This document shows, one piece after another, positions 25,869 to 34,654 of a DNA stretch of 64,000 bases. Within the stretch, counting starts at the first letter, position 1, and every line of letters starts with the position of its first letter. The position numbers were made by a program, and so were the translations under genes. The notes under the pieces were generated by a model. That model was not told where the DNA came from and made no database searches. It saw only the letters and a list, made by a program, of their open reading frames with translations. Source of the stretch: Rhizobium hidalgonense (GTDB lineage: Bacteria > Pseudomonadota > Alphaproteobacteria > Rhizobiales > Rhizobiaceae); NCBI RefSeq assembly GCF_002914525.1, contig NZ_LODW01000055.1, forward strand, positions 1 to 64,000. The letters run 5' to 3'.

Positions 25869-27755
25869 ATGGCAAATGTCGCAAGCATCGACGGCGCGAA
25901 GGCCGGGCCGATGACCGGCGAAGAGAAGAAGGTGATCTTCGCCTCTTCGCTCGGCACCGTTTTCGAATGGTATGATTTCTATCTCTACGGTTCGCTCGCC
26001 ACCTATATCGGCGCGACCTATTTCACCCAATATCCCGAGGCGACGCGCAACATCTTCACGCTGCTTGCCTTCGCCGCAGGGTTCCTGGTGCGCCCCTTCG
26101 GTGCGCTGGTGTTCGGCCGTCTCGGTGATCTGGTCGGCCGGAAATACACCTTCCTGGTGACGATCATGATTATGGGTCTGTCGACCTTCCTCGTCGGCAT
26201 CCTGCCGGGTGCCGCCACCATCGGCATCGCTGCCCCGATCATTTTGATCGGCCTTCGCCTGCTGCAGGGCCTGGCGCTCGGTGGTGAATATGGCGGTGCG
26301 GCAACCTATGTCGCCGAACATGCGCCGAACGGGCGTCGCGGCTACTTCACCTCGTGGATCCAGACGACGGCGACACTCGGTCTGTTCCTGTCGCTGATCG
26401 TCATCGTCCTGGTTCAATATCTGATGGGTGCGGTTCAGTTCGCCGCTTGGGGCTGGCGCATTCCGTTCCTGGTTTCGGTCGTCCTGCTCGGGATTTCCGT
26501 CTGGATCCGGTTGAAGATGAACGAATCGCCGGCGTTCCAACGCATGAAGGCGGAGGGCAAGGGCTCCAAGGCGCCGCTGACCGAAGCCTTCGGAACATGG
26601 AGAAATGCCAAGATTGCGATCATCGCGCTTCTCGGCGCCACCATGGGCCAGGCGGTCGTCTGGTACGGCGGCCAGTTTTATGCGCTGTTCTTCCTTCAGA
26701 ACGTGCTGAAGGTGGATCTGCAATCGGCCAACATCATGGTCGCCATCGCGCTCTTCCTCGCCACGCCGTTCTTCGTCATTTTCGGCGGCCTCTCCGACAA
26801 GATCGGTCGCAAGCCGATCATCATGGCGGGTCTTCTCATCGCGGCGGTCACTTATAATCCGCTGTTCAAAGCGATGACCTGGACGGCGAACCCGGCGCTT
26901 GCCGAAGCGCAGGCCTCGATCCGCGCGACGGTGACGGCCGATCCGGCGGATTGCAAGTTCCAGTTCAACCCGACGGGCACGTCGAAATTCACCAGCTCCT
27001 GCGACGTGGCGACGGCGTTCCTGACGAAGAACTCGGTGCCTTATGACGTCGTGCCCGGTACTGCCGGACAGCCGGCAACCGTGAAGGTCGGCAACGCGAC
27101 GATTGCCAGCTTCGACGTCGTTGCTGCCGGCGACAAGGCCAAGGGCATGACTGCCGCCTTCGAAAAGGGCGTCAATATTGCCCTCCACGACGCCGGCTAT
27201 CCGCTGAAGCGCGGTGCCGCCAAAGTGCCGGATGCCAAGCTCGATGCCTTCATCGCCGCCAATCCGGAACTGGCGCTCAATGCCGAAACCGTCCGCGCCG
27301 GTGAAAAGGAAACCGTGCCGGCGGCCAAGCTTGTTGAAACCAAGCTGCTGACGGCAGATGAGGCCACTGGCGTCACCGACATGGCGGTCTACAACGTCGC
27401 CAATGGCGGCGCGTTCGCCATGACTGCCGATCCCACCCGCGTCAATTGGATAGGCACCATCGCAATCCTGTTCGTCCTCGTCCTCTATGTGACGATGGTC
27501 TACGGCCCGATCGCCGCTCTGCTGGTCGAGCTCTTCCCGACCCGCATTCGCTATACCGGCATGTCGCTGCCCTATCACATCGGCAACGGCTGGTTCGGCG
27601 GCCTGCTGCCGGCGACAGCCTTCGCGATGAGCGCTGCCGCAGGCGATATCTACTATGGTCTCTGGTATCCGATCGTGTTTGCGTCGATCACGCTGGTGAT
27701 CGGCCTGATCTTCCTACCGGAAACGAAGAACAGGGATATCCACGCAATGGATTGA
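25869..27755 (+). CDS. MFS transporter, metabolite:H+ symporter (MHS) family, with large insert
   Basis: A 628-residue protein. The N-terminal half has MHS features: SSLGTVFEWYDFYLYGSLA, motif A GRLGDLVGRKYTF and GLALGGEYGGAATYVAEHAP. The second motif A (DKIGRKPII) is followed by a helix and then about 190 extra residues (about 336-525) before the membrane segments resume at IGTIAILFVLVLYV. Normal MHS members are 420-450 residues. By topology the insert is between TM9 and TM10, so periplasmic; it has two Cys (DCKF, SSCD). Family substrates include proline, betaines and dicarboxylates; the substrate here is unknown. ATG 25869 follows GGAGG at normal spacing. Confidence 0.9.
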   Translation: MANVASIDGAKAGPMTGEEKKVIFASSLGTVFEWYDFYLYGSLATYIGATYFTQYPEATRNIFTLLAFAAGFLVRPFGALVFGRLGDLVGRKYTFLVTIMIMGLSTFLVGILPGAATIGIAAPIILIGLRLLQGLALGGEYGGAATYVAEHAPNGRRGYFTSWIQTTATLGLFLSLIVIVLVQYLMGAVQFAAWGWRIPFLVSVVLLGISVWIRLKMNESPAFQRMKAEGKGSKAPLTEAFGTWRNAKIAIIALLGATMGQAVVWYGGQFYALFFLQNVLKVDLQSANIMVAIALFLATPFFVIFGGLSDKIGRKPIIMAGLLIAAVTYNPLFKAMTWTANPALAEAQASIRATVTADPADCKFQFNPTGTSKFTSSCDVATAFLTKNSVPYDVVPGTAGQPATVKVGNATIASFDVVAAGDKAKGMTAAFEKGVNIALHDAGYPLKRGAAKVPDAKLDAFIAANPELALNAETVRAGEKETVPAAKLVETKLLTADEATGVTDMAVYNVANGGAFAMTADPTRVNWIGTIAILFVLVLYVTMVYGPIAALLVELFPTRIRYTGMSLPYHIGNGWFGGLLPATAFAMSAAAGDIYYGLWYPIVFASITLVIGLIFLPETKNRDIHAMD

Positions 27756-27790
27756 TGACGCGCGCGCGTCTGAGAAGCTTGAGAAAACGG

Positions 27791-27819
27791 CCCGGCGCTC
27801 ACAAGGCGCCGGGTTTTTT
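27791..27819 (+). terminator. Intrinsic terminator of the MHS gene
   Basis: CCCGGCGC (27791-27798) pairs perfectly with GCGCCGGG (27806-27813), loop 7 nt, followed by six T. It overlaps the last codons of the convergent PAP2 gene. Confidence 0.92.
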
Positions 27820-28551
27820 CGTGTCAGAGAACAGGCGCTTGGCGATCGGCCAGCCATCCGGCGCCAGCTTGAAGAGCAGGCCGCAGCGGGCAAAGATGAT
27901 CGCCGTCAGTAGCGAGAACCAGCCGCCGAAGGCAAGGCCGGCGATCACGTCACTTGGATAATGGGCGCCGACCATGACGCGGGTCATGCCGAGCCAGATG
28001 GCACAGGCGATGAAGACAACCCGGTAGCGCGGATACAGCAGAGCAAAGGCGGCGAAGAAGGCACCAACTGTCGTGGAATGGCCCGACGGAAAGCTTTCGA
28101 AAGCGGCATGGCCTGAAAAGGGCGCGAAGGAAAACATGCCGTAGTCGCGAAAATGATCGGGACGCGCCCTGCCGATCGCCCGCTTCAACAGATTGGCGAG
28201 AAGCCCGGAGAAGACCACGGTGGCAAAGAGATAGGCGCCGATCCAGCTGACATAGAGGGCCTGCGCCTTGGAGCGCGCCGTCTTCACGAGCTTGTAGCCT
28301 GCCCGGCCCTGAAAGAACAGCAGGATGCTGGTATAGATCAGCCAGGCGGAATCGCCGAAACCGGTCATCATCTCGCCGAGGTGTTTCACCAGCGCAGGAG
28401 GTTCGCTGGCGCCGATCGGCGCATCGAAGAGCAGCATGGAAAGGATGACGGCATTGAGCGAGATGAAAAGACAGGCCTGCCAACGCAAAGGCGGCATGGC
28501 AGCGCCGCTCCGGCGCCAGCGCCTGTTCAGGGAAGCCCAAAATGCCCGCAT
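27799..28551 (-). CDS. PAP2-family membrane phosphatase
   Basis: A 250-residue protein with about six hydrophobic segments and the three PAP2 signature blocks: KRAIGRARP, PSGHSTT and RVMVGAHYPSD with the catalytic histidines. Such enzymes dephosphorylate lipids, for example undecaprenyl pyrophosphate, phosphatidic acid or lipid A; rhizobial LpxE/LpxF are in this superfamily, but nothing here separates these options. The final codons (KKPGAL) are encoded by the terminator hairpin of the opposite gene. Confidence 0.88.
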   Translation of the reverse strand: MRAFWASLNRRWRRSGAAMPPLRWQACLFISLNAVILSMLLFDAPIGASEPPALVKHLGEMMTGFGDSAWLIYTSILLFFQGRAGYKLVKTARSKAQALYVSWIGAYLFATVVFSGLLANLLKRAIGRARPDHFRDYGMFSFAPFSGHAAFESFPSGHSTTVGAFFAAFALLYPRYRVVFIACAIWLGMTRVMVGAHYPSDVIAGLAFGGWFSLLTAIIFARCGLLFKLAPDGWPIAKRLFSDTKKPGAL

Positions 28552-28671
28552 TCCGTCGTCCGTTCGAATTTACCGGGTTGAAATTCGGCGCAAAAATACA
28601 CGAGATTGTGGCTGAGAATAGTCCGTTTCGGATAATTCGACCGGCCCCGTTCAGGCTTCTCGGCTTTCACG

Positions 28672-28704
28672 AAAAAGCCCTCCGCATGCGTGATGCGAAG
28701 GGCT
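28672..28704 (-). terminator. Intrinsic terminator of leuB
   Basis: Minus-strand stem of 12 bp with one mismatch (28693-28704 with 28676-28687, loop 5 nt), followed by a T run (A run at 28672-28676). Confidence 0.85.
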
Positions 28705-28726
28705 GAACTGTTTCACGGGAAATATA

Positions 28727-29839
28727 TCAGGCGGAAAGCGCCTTGAACTCGGCGAGGATCGCATCGCCCATCTCGACGGTGCCGACCTGCCTTGCGCCAT
28801 CGGCCATGATGTCGCCGGTGCGGATGCCCTTGTCGAGCACGTTGGCGATTGCCTTTTCCAGGTCGTCGGCTTCCTTCACCAGGTTGAAGGAGTAACGCAG
28901 GCACATGGCGAAGGAGGCGATCATGGCGATCGGATTGGCGATGCCCTTGCCGGCGATGTCGGGGGCCGAGCCATGCACCGGCTCGTAGAGCGCCTTGCGC
29001 TTGCCGGTCTTGCCGTCAGGCGCGCCGAGCGAGGCCGAGGGCAGCATGCCGAGCGAACCGGTCAGCATGGCGGCGACGTCGGAGAGCATATCGCCGAAGA
29101 GGTTGTCGGTGACGATGACGTCGAACTGCTTGGGCTGGCGCACCAGCTGCATGCCGCCGGCATCGGCGAGCATATGTTCGAGCTGGACGTCGGAATATTT
29201 CGCCTTGTGCGTCTCGGTTACCACCTGGTTCCAGAGCACGCCCGACTTCATGACGTTGCGCTTTTCCATGGAGCAGACGCGGTTCTGCCGGGTGCGAGCC
29301 ATTTCGAAGGCGACGCCGGCGATGCGTTCGATCTCGTAGGTGTCGTAGACCTGCGTGTCGATGCCGCGCTTCTGGCCGTTGCCGAGATCGATGATCTCCT
29401 TCGGCTCGCCGAAATAGACGCCGCCGGTCAGCTCGCGGATGATCAGGATATCGAGGCCTTCGACCAGTTCCGGCTTCAACGACGAGGCCGCGGCAAGGGC
29501 CGGATAGCAGATGGCGGGGCGCAGGTTTGCAAACAGCTGGAGATCCTTGCGCAGGCGGAGCAGGCCGGCTTCCGGGCGCACTTCGTAAGGCACGCTATCC
29601 CATTTCGGGCCGCCGACGGCGCCGAAGAGAACGGCATCGGCGGCAAGCGCCTTCTGCATGTCGGCTTCCGAGATCGCCGCGCCATGCGCATCATAGGCAG
29701 AGCCGCCCACAAGGCCTTCGTCAGTGACGAAACCGGCATTCATCGCCTCGTTCATATAGGCGATGATCTTGCGGACCTCGCCCATGGCTTCGGGACCGAT
29801 GCCGTCACCCGGAAGCAGGAAAAGATTGCGCGCTGTCAT
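28727..29839 (-). CDS. leuB: 3-Isopropylmalate dehydrogenase
   Basis: A 370-residue enzyme of leucine synthesis, oxidising 3-isopropylmalate. [12 protein letters not shown] at the N-terminus, substrate arginines in [25 protein letters not shown], the metal-binding [10 protein letters not shown] and the NAD-binding [15 protein letters not shown]. Length normal. leuD lies 1.5 kb away in the same orientation but is separated by a dehydratase gene on the other strand. Confidence 0.97.
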   Translation of the reverse strand: MTARNLFLLPGDGIGPEAMGEVRKIIAYMNEAMNAGFVTDEGLVGGSAYDAHGAAISEADMQKALAADAVLFGAVGGPKWDSVPYEVRPEAGLLRLRKDLQLFANLRPAICYPALAAASSLKPELVEGLDILIIRELTGGVYFGEPKEIIDLGNGQKRGIDTQVYDTYEIERIAGVAFEMARTRQNRVCSMEKRNVMKSGVLWNQVVTETHKAKYSDVQLEHMLADAGGMQLVRQPKQFDVIVTDNLFGDMLSDVAAMLTGSLGMLPSASLGAPDGKTGKRKALYEPVHGSAPDIAGKGIANPIAMIASFAMCLRYSFNLVKEADDLEKAIANVLDKGIRTGDIMADGARQVGTVEMGDAILAEFKALSA

Positions 29840-29999
29840 GAAACCCTCCTGGGAAAAACAAGTTGCGGTTTCTTAGACCCCGGAAATGGGCATTTCAAGC
29901 GAGGGAGGGCGTGAATCGGTACGCTTCGCTCTTGGCTGTCATGATTGCTCGCGCATCTGCAAACGGGTTAGAAGGTCGCTTACCTCTTAATGTCCACGG

Positions 30000-30941
30000 A
30001 TGTTTCTCATGGTTTCAGCTCCTCTCCACCTCAACACGCCCTTGGCTCTAACGGCACCCGGCTACAGCGCCAGCGGCAAGCCACTCTGGCTGAAGCTCGA
30101 TGCGCTGCAGCCCTCCGGCAGCTTCAAGCTGCGCGGCGTCGGCCGGCTTTGTCAGCATGAGGTGGAAAATGGCGCGCGCGAGATCTTCTGTGCGTCCGGC
30201 GGCAATGCCGGCATTGCCGCCGCCTATGCCGGCCGGGCGCTCGGTGTGCCGGTCACCATCGTCGTGCCGGAGACGACGGCGGCCGATGTACGGCAGACGA
30301 TCGCCGCAACGGGCGCCAATGTGCTCGTGCATGGCTCGGTGTTCGACGAAGCCAATGCCCATGCGGTCGACCTCGCGAGGAGCCGCAAGGCGAGTTATGT
30401 GCACCCCTTCGACCATCCGCTTCTGTGGGACGGTCATGCGACACTGATCGACGAGGTGGTGGCGAAGGGTGCCAAATTCGATTGCGTCGTCACCAGCGTC
30501 GGCGGCGGCGGGCTGCTTGCCGGCATTGTCGAGGGGCTGAAGCGAAACGGGCTTACCAATGTGCCGGTTATCGCCGTCGAAACGGAAGGAGCGGCCTCGC
30601 TGAACGCCAGCCTCAAGGCGAATGAGCGCATTACCCTGCCCGCCATCACCTCGATTGCCAATTCGCTCGGCGCGCGGCAGGTGGCCGAGCATGTCTTCGA
30701 CCTGCCGAGACAGCATCCGATCGAAAGCATTGTCGTCAGCGATGCCGATGCGGTTGCCGCCTGCCTGAAATTTGCCGATGCATATCGCATTCTGGTCGAG
30801 CCGGCCTGTGGGGCGGCGCTTGCCGTTGCCGATGTGCATGCCGGGCTGCTTCAGCGTTTCGACAATCCGCTGATCGAAGTCTGCGGCGGCATCGGCGTGT
30901 CGCTCGAAAAGCTGAAGCTTTGGAAAGAGAAGTTTCTCTGA
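30000..30941 (+). CDS. PLP-dependent serine/threonine dehydratase-like enzyme
   Basis: A 313-residue fold-type II PLP enzyme. The PLP lysine is in SGSFKLRG, the phosphate loop is CASGGNAGIAAAYAG then VGGGGLLAG. The size and the serine in PSGSFK fit the short L-serine dehydratase (SDH-like) group; it deaminates serine or threonine to the 2-oxo acid. ATG 30000 or 30009 could be the start; neither has a strong ribosome site. It converges on leuD. Confidence 0.85.
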   Translation: MFLMVSAPLHLNTPLALTAPGYSASGKPLWLKLDALQPSGSFKLRGVGRLCQHEVENGAREIFCASGGNAGIAAAYAGRALGVPVTIVVPETTAADVRQTIAATGANVLVHGSVFDEANAHAVDLARSRKASYVHPFDHPLLWDGHATLIDEVVAKGAKFDCVVTSVGGGGLLAGIVEGLKRNGLTNVPVIAVETEGAASLNASLKANERITLPAITSIANSLGARQVAEHVFDLPRQHPIESIVVSDADAVAACLKFADAYRILVEPACGAALAVADVHAGLLQRFDNPLIEVCGGIGVSLEKLKLWKEKFL

Positions 30942-30948
30942 TCTGAAA

Positions 30949-31260
30949 TTAGACCCTTTCCGGGTTAGATTGAATCATTCTGTTGGTTCAAACGGAGTCG
31001 GATGGCCGGTCGATCAGCCGGCCCGTTTCAGCCAACCCTCCTGCAGATTTGCCTTGGCAAATCTGCAAGACTCACGAAACGCCGGACGCACTTATCGCTT
31101 CGCTATGCGAAGCGGTGCGGCCGGTAGGCCGGGCATCTCTAGCCAGGATCAAAGGCGATCGGCTCGGACGTACCTGGGGGTATGCCCGTCGCCAATCGCC
31201 TTTGCCCTGACGAAAACCTGCTCCGGCAGAATGCTTCAATCTAACCCGGAAAGGCTCTAA
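30949..31260. mobile_element. 312-bp MITE-like element with 34-bp terminal inverted repeats
   Basis: Left end 30949-30982 and right end 31227-31260 are inverted repeats matching at 32 of 34 positions, both beginning TTAGA. The interior has no credible gene but folds into perfect hairpins: TGCAGATTTGCC (31042-31053) with 31056-31067; CGCTTCGC (31096-31103) with 31107-31114; AAAGGCGAT (31151-31159) with 31195-31203; plus a nested GGCCGG/CCGGCC stem around 31003-31023. The TA dinucleotide at each end would fit an IS630-type target duplication, but this is inference. Lies between two convergent stop codons. Confidence 0.75.
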
Positions 31261-31262
31261 AG

Positions 31263-31287
31263 AAAAAGCCGGGCGAAGGCCCGGCTT
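31263..31287 (-). terminator. Intrinsic terminator of leuD
   Basis: Minus-strand perfect 9-bp stem (31279-31287 with 31266-31274), loop 4 nt, followed by T run (A run 31263-31267). Confidence 0.92.
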
Positions 31288-31312
31288 GATCGATAGCTCA
31301 TCCGTCTGCGGC

Positions 31313-31921
31313 TTAAGCGGCCCAAGGGTGCGAAGCGGCGTTCTTCTTTTCGAAGCTGTCGATCGCCTTCCCCTTTTCCAGCGTCAGGCCGATATCGTCG
31401 AGGCCGTTCAGCAGGCAGTGGCGCTTGAATTCGTCGAGATCGAACTTGATCAAGCCGCCATCGGGACCGGTGATCTCGAGGTTTTCGAGGTCGACCGTCA
31501 GGATGGCGTTGGAGCCGCGCGAGGCGTCGTCCATCAGCTTGTCGAGGTCTTCCTGGCTGACCTTGATCGGCAGGATGCCGTTCTTGAAGCAGTTGTTGTA
31601 GAAAATGTCGGCGAAGCTGGTGGAGATCACGCAGCGGATGCCGAAATCGAGCAGCGCCCATGGCGCGTGTTCGCGCGAGGAACCGCAGCCGAAATTATCG
31701 CCGGCAACCAGGATCTTGGCATCGCGATAGGCTGGTTTGTTCAGCACGAAATCCGAATTTTCGGACCCGTCTTCGTGATAACGGGCCTCGGCGAAAAGGC
31801 CGGTGCCGAGGCCGGTGCGCTTGATGGTCTTCAGATAATCCTTCGGAATGATCATGTCGGTGTCGACGTTGACGACCGGCAAGGGCGCTGCAACGCCCGT
31901 GAGCTTCACGAATTTATCCAT
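31313..31921 (-). CDS. leuD: 3-Isopropylmalate dehydratase small subunit
   Basis: A 202-residue protein of the aconitase swivel-domain family. [31 protein letters not shown] is the family N-terminus (seen at residues 1-31), and [17 protein letters not shown] is the swivel-domain substrate loop. It works with LeuC, which is not in this window, to isomerise 2-isopropylmalate. No oddities. Confidence 0.96.
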   Translation of the reverse strand: MDKFVKLTGVAAPLPVVNVDTDMIIPKDYLKTIKRTGLGTGLFAEARYHEDGSENSDFVLNKPAYRDAKILVAGDNFGCGSSREHAPWALLDFGIRCVISTSFADIFYNNCFKNGILPIKVSQEDLDKLMDDASRGSNAILTVDLENLEITGPDGGLIKFDLDEFKRHCLLNGLDDIGLTLEKGKAIDSFEKKNAASHPWAA

Positions 31922-32054
31922 GACCCATGCTCCATTTCAGCAAATCTACTTCCTGAATTTGCATCTAGTCCAGTTTTTCGCCGAAATGAAGGAGAATCTT
32001 TGAAAATGACGGCCACGCGACGTTTCGCGCGGCCTGCCCTCTGCGTATGGACCA

Positions 32055-32477
32055 TTACTTCGTCGGTGCGTTGAGGCCCCAGAGGACGCCGAACGGGTCA
32101 CGCAACTGGCCGTAGCGGTCGCCCCAGAACATCAGTTCGACCGGCATGACGACTTCGGCGCCGGCAGCAACGGCGCGGTCCCACCAGAAATCGATATCGT
32201 CGATGACAAGCTGGATGGCGAAGCCTTCATGGCCTTTGAAGGGATGGCCGTATTCGGGATAGGCATCCGACAGCATGAGGGAGCTGCCATTGATGTAGAG
32301 ATGCACATGCATCGTCCTGCCGCTCTCGTCGACCGGCACGACATAGGCTTCTTCGGCGCCGAAAGCCTTCTTGTAGAATTCGGCGGCTTTGACCGCGCCG
32401 CCGATCGTCAGATAGGGCAGCAGGCCATTCTTGACCGGCGGCAATTTGACCGGATTGTTTTCCGTTGTCGCATCCAT
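32055..32477 (-). CDS. VOC-family (PhnB/glyoxalase-like) protein
   Basis: A 140-residue protein with the vicinal oxygen chelate fold: LTIGGAVKAAEFYKKAFGAEE, then MVxL-like strand SSLMLSDAYPEYGHP, and WGDRYGQLRDPFGVLWGL near the end. PhnB-type proteins of this group are poorly characterised. The ATG at 32477 is preceded by GGAGGACAAGC. A substrate cannot be assigned. Confidence 0.82.
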   Translation of the reverse strand: MDATTENNPVKLPPVKNGLLPYLTIGGAVKAAEFYKKAFGAEEAYVVPVDESGRTMHVHLYINGSSLMLSDAYPEYGHPFKGHEGFAIQLVIDDIDFWWDRAVAAGAEVVMPVELMFWGDRYGQLRDPFGVLWGLNAPTK

Positions 32478-32573
32478 GCTTGTCCTCCATTTCGTTTTGA
32501 AGCGCCGGCGGAATGCTCGGCTGCTTCAAGGACGTATCATGGAAGCATGATCCGACAGTGTCGGTCGATTTTT

Positions 32574-32807
32574 TTAGAGATCGATGATCGTGCCGCGGCC
32601 GTCGTTCCAGATGCGCATTTCGCGCTGGCCATTGTTTGCCTTGGCGCGCACCGGAGCGGGCTTCATCTTCAGCGAAAGCGCGCGACCGACCATGAGCACG
32701 GTCAGGATGCCGCCGACGGCGAGTGTCACCGAAAAGGTGAAAAGCAACATGGCCACGAAAACCGTGGCGCCGGCAAGCATGAGGAAGATGGAGCGAATGT
32801 TCTGCAT
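32574..32807 (-). CDS. Small membrane protein, unknown
   Basis: A 77-residue protein starting MQNIRSIFLML with two hydrophobic segments (about 6-28 and 30-42) and a basic C-terminal tail ending RIWNDGRGTIIDL. No family is recognised. ATG 32807 has AAAGG upstream; a longer in-frame start at 32867 adds a charged extension without hydrophobicity. Stands alone on minus strand between VOC gene and the CitE-like gene. Confidence 0.65.
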   Translation of the reverse strand: MQNIRSIFLMLAGATVFVAMLLFTFSVTLAVGGILTVLMVGRALSLKMKPAPVRAKANNGQREMRIWNDGRGTIIDL

Positions 32808-32920
32808 GGGTTTGAGACCTTTCTTCGGAAAGGAATGTGGTCCTTCTTTTTCCTCTCTGCAAGGCAAGCATGGCTTTTTGTTGTCTTGCCGGGCTTCGCG
32901 AAGCTTGGCACTAATGATCG

Positions 32921-33823
32921 ATGAGCCAAACCATACGCCGTTCCTTAAATCTGCGCCGCTCGGTGCTGAGCGTGCCCGCCATCAATCTCCGGGCGCTCGA
33001 AAAAAGCCATTCGCTTGATTGCGATGCGGTTATTTTCGATCTCGAGGATTCCGTTTCGCCCGAGAAGAAGGAGCAAGCGCGGGAAAATCTGCGCGCCTTT
33101 TTTGCCGGTCCGCTGCTTGAGGGCAAGGAAAGGATCATCCGCATCAATTCTTTGTCATCCGAATTCGGGCCGGCGGACCTGGATCTGGTCAATGCGCTTT
33201 TGCCCGACGCCGTTCTCCTTCCCAAGGTGGACGGACCTCTAGATATCACCCATATAGCCGATCTACTCGCCGATGCGGATGCGCCGGAGGAGCTGCGCAT
33301 CTGGGCGATGATCGAGACGCCGCGCGGCGTGCTGAATGCTGGAGCGATCGCCGAATCCGGCCGCACGCCGGGCTCGCGGCTCGATTGCCTCGTCGCCGGG
33401 CTCAATGATCTGCGCAAGGAAACAGGCGTCTTGCCGCAGCCGGGACGAGCCTATCTCGTGCCGTGGCTGATGCAGGTCGTCCTTGCGGTCAGCGCCTACG
33501 GGCTCGATGCGATCGACAGCGTCTTCAACGATTTCAGGGACGAGCAGGGTTTCGATGCCGAATGCGGGCAGGGGCGGGCCATGGGTTTTGCCGGCAAGAT
33601 GCTGATCCACCCGGCGCAGATCGAAGCCGCCAACCGGCATTTCGGCCCGGATCCGGCAGCGATTGCTGAAGCGGAGGCGATCATTGCTGCCTTTGCCGAT
33701 CCGGCTTCCGATGGGCTAAATGTCATCAATGCCGGCGGGCGGATGGTCGAGCGGCTGCATCTTGTCCAGGCCGAAGCTCTGGTCCATAAAGCTCACCTGA
33801 TTTCTGCAAGAAAGCCCGACTGA
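32921..33823 (+). CDS. CitE/HpcH-like lyase (malyl-CoA lyase or thioesterase type)
   Basis: A 300-residue TIM-barrel protein. VIFDLEDSVSPEKK (metal-binding Glu/Asp), RINSLSSEFGPADLDLV, IWAMIETPRGVLNA and GKMLIHPAQIEAANRHFGP are all characteristic of the CitE-like superfamily. Members include citrate lyase beta, (3S)-malyl-CoA thioesterase and beta-methylmalyl-CoA lyase. No citD/citF neighbours exist, so a stand-alone CoA-ester enzyme is more likely than citrate lyase. Stop and next start overlap by one base (33823). Confidence 0.85.
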   Translation: MSQTIRRSLNLRRSVLSVPAINLRALEKSHSLDCDAVIFDLEDSVSPEKKEQARENLRAFFAGPLLEGKERIIRINSLSSEFGPADLDLVNALLPDAVLLPKVDGPLDITHIADLLADADAPEELRIWAMIETPRGVLNAGAIAESGRTPGSRLDCLVAGLNDLRKETGVLPQPGRAYLVPWLMQVVLAVSAYGLDAIDSVFNDFRDEQGFDAECGQGRAMGFAGKMLIHPAQIEAANRHFGPDPAAIAEAEAIIAAFADPASDGLNVINAGGRMVERLHLVQAEALVHKAHLISARKPD

Positions 33824-34029
33824 TGAAACTCTACCGCTTCCTGACCGGTCCCGACGATGCTTCCTTCTGCCACAAGGTCACCGCCGTCCTCAACAAGGGC
33901 TGGTCGCTGGAGGGCTCGCCGACCTATGCCTTCAATGCCGCAACCGGCGCGATGCAGTGCGGCCAGGCCGTCGTCAAGACTGTCGAAGGCAAGGATTACC
34001 ATCCCGAGATGAAGCTCTCCGAGCAATAG
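33823..34029 (+). CDS. DUF1737 small protein
   Basis: A 68-residue protein (MKLYRFLTGPDDASFCHKV..., then VLNKGWSLEGSPTYAFN) matching the DUF1737 pattern of Y-R-hL-TG-D-xxFC and LNxGWxLxGxPT. Function unknown. It overlaps the stop of the CitE-like gene, so they are cotranslated. Confidence 0.8.
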   Translation: MKLYRFLTGPDDASFCHKVTAVLNKGWSLEGSPTYAFNAATGAMQCGQAVVKTVEGKDYHPEMKLSEQ

Positions 34030-34054
34030 CGCGTCCTACCGGACACGGCGTGTT

Positions 34055-34492
34055 TCAGCGTTCCGCGGCTTCTTCGGCGCTTGCCTCGATCCGCTCCATG
34101 TCATCGTCACTCAACCCGAAATGATGGCCGATCTCATGGATCAGGACATGGGTGATGATATCGCCGAGCGTCTCGTCGTTCTCAGCCCAGTAGTCGAGGA
34201 TGGGACGCCGGTAGAGGCGGATGCGGTTCGGCATCTCGCCGGTTTCCACGGTGAAACGTTCGGAAATGCCCCTGCCCTCGAAAAGACCGAGGAGATCGAA
34301 AGGGGTTTCGAGCGCCATGTCCTCGAAAACGTCGTCATCGGGGAAGTCTTCGATCTCGATCGTCAGGTTGGTCGTCAGCTGGCGGAACTCATCCGGCAGA
34401 TGGCTGTAGGCCTCCATGGCCAGCGACTCGAAGGCGCTGATCGTCGGCGCATGGCGGTCACGCCAATCATCGCTCTGGTCTATGCGGGCCAT
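34055..34492 (-). CDS. Zincin-like metallopeptidase family protein
   Basis: A 145-residue cytosolic protein of the COG3824 type with the zinc motif HEIGHHFG preceded by ITHVLI, and an acidic N-terminal half. Proteins of this family are small zincins whose substrates are unknown. Convergent with DUF1737. ATG 34492 is followed by ARIDQSDDW; preceded by AAGGAAT. Confidence 0.82.
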   Translation of the reverse strand: MARIDQSDDWRDRHAPTISAFESLAMEAYSHLPDEFRQLTTNLTIEIEDFPDDDVFEDMALETPFDLLGLFEGRGISERFTVETGEMPNRIRLYRRPILDYWAENDETLGDIITHVLIHEIGHHFGLSDDDMERIEASAEEAAER

Positions 34493-34618
34493 GAATATTC
34501 CTTCCTTTGCGGGCCCATATAGAACCTTTATCGCCGATTTTCGAGTGCGGAATCAAAGGCAGGAATAAATTCATAAAAAATGGCCGTTGACTCTTCATTA
34601 GCTCTCTGGAATCTATAA

Positions 34619-34633
34619 GAACATAACAGGAAC
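34619..34633 (+). promoter_or_regulatory. LexA box of the imuA operon
   Basis: GAAC (34619-34622), seven bases, GAAC (34630-34633): exact match to the alphaproteobacterial SOS box GAAC-N7-GAAC. It lies 21 bp before the imuA ATG. Confidence 0.9.
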
Positions 34634-34654
34634 AAGACGGAATTGGAGAACGCC

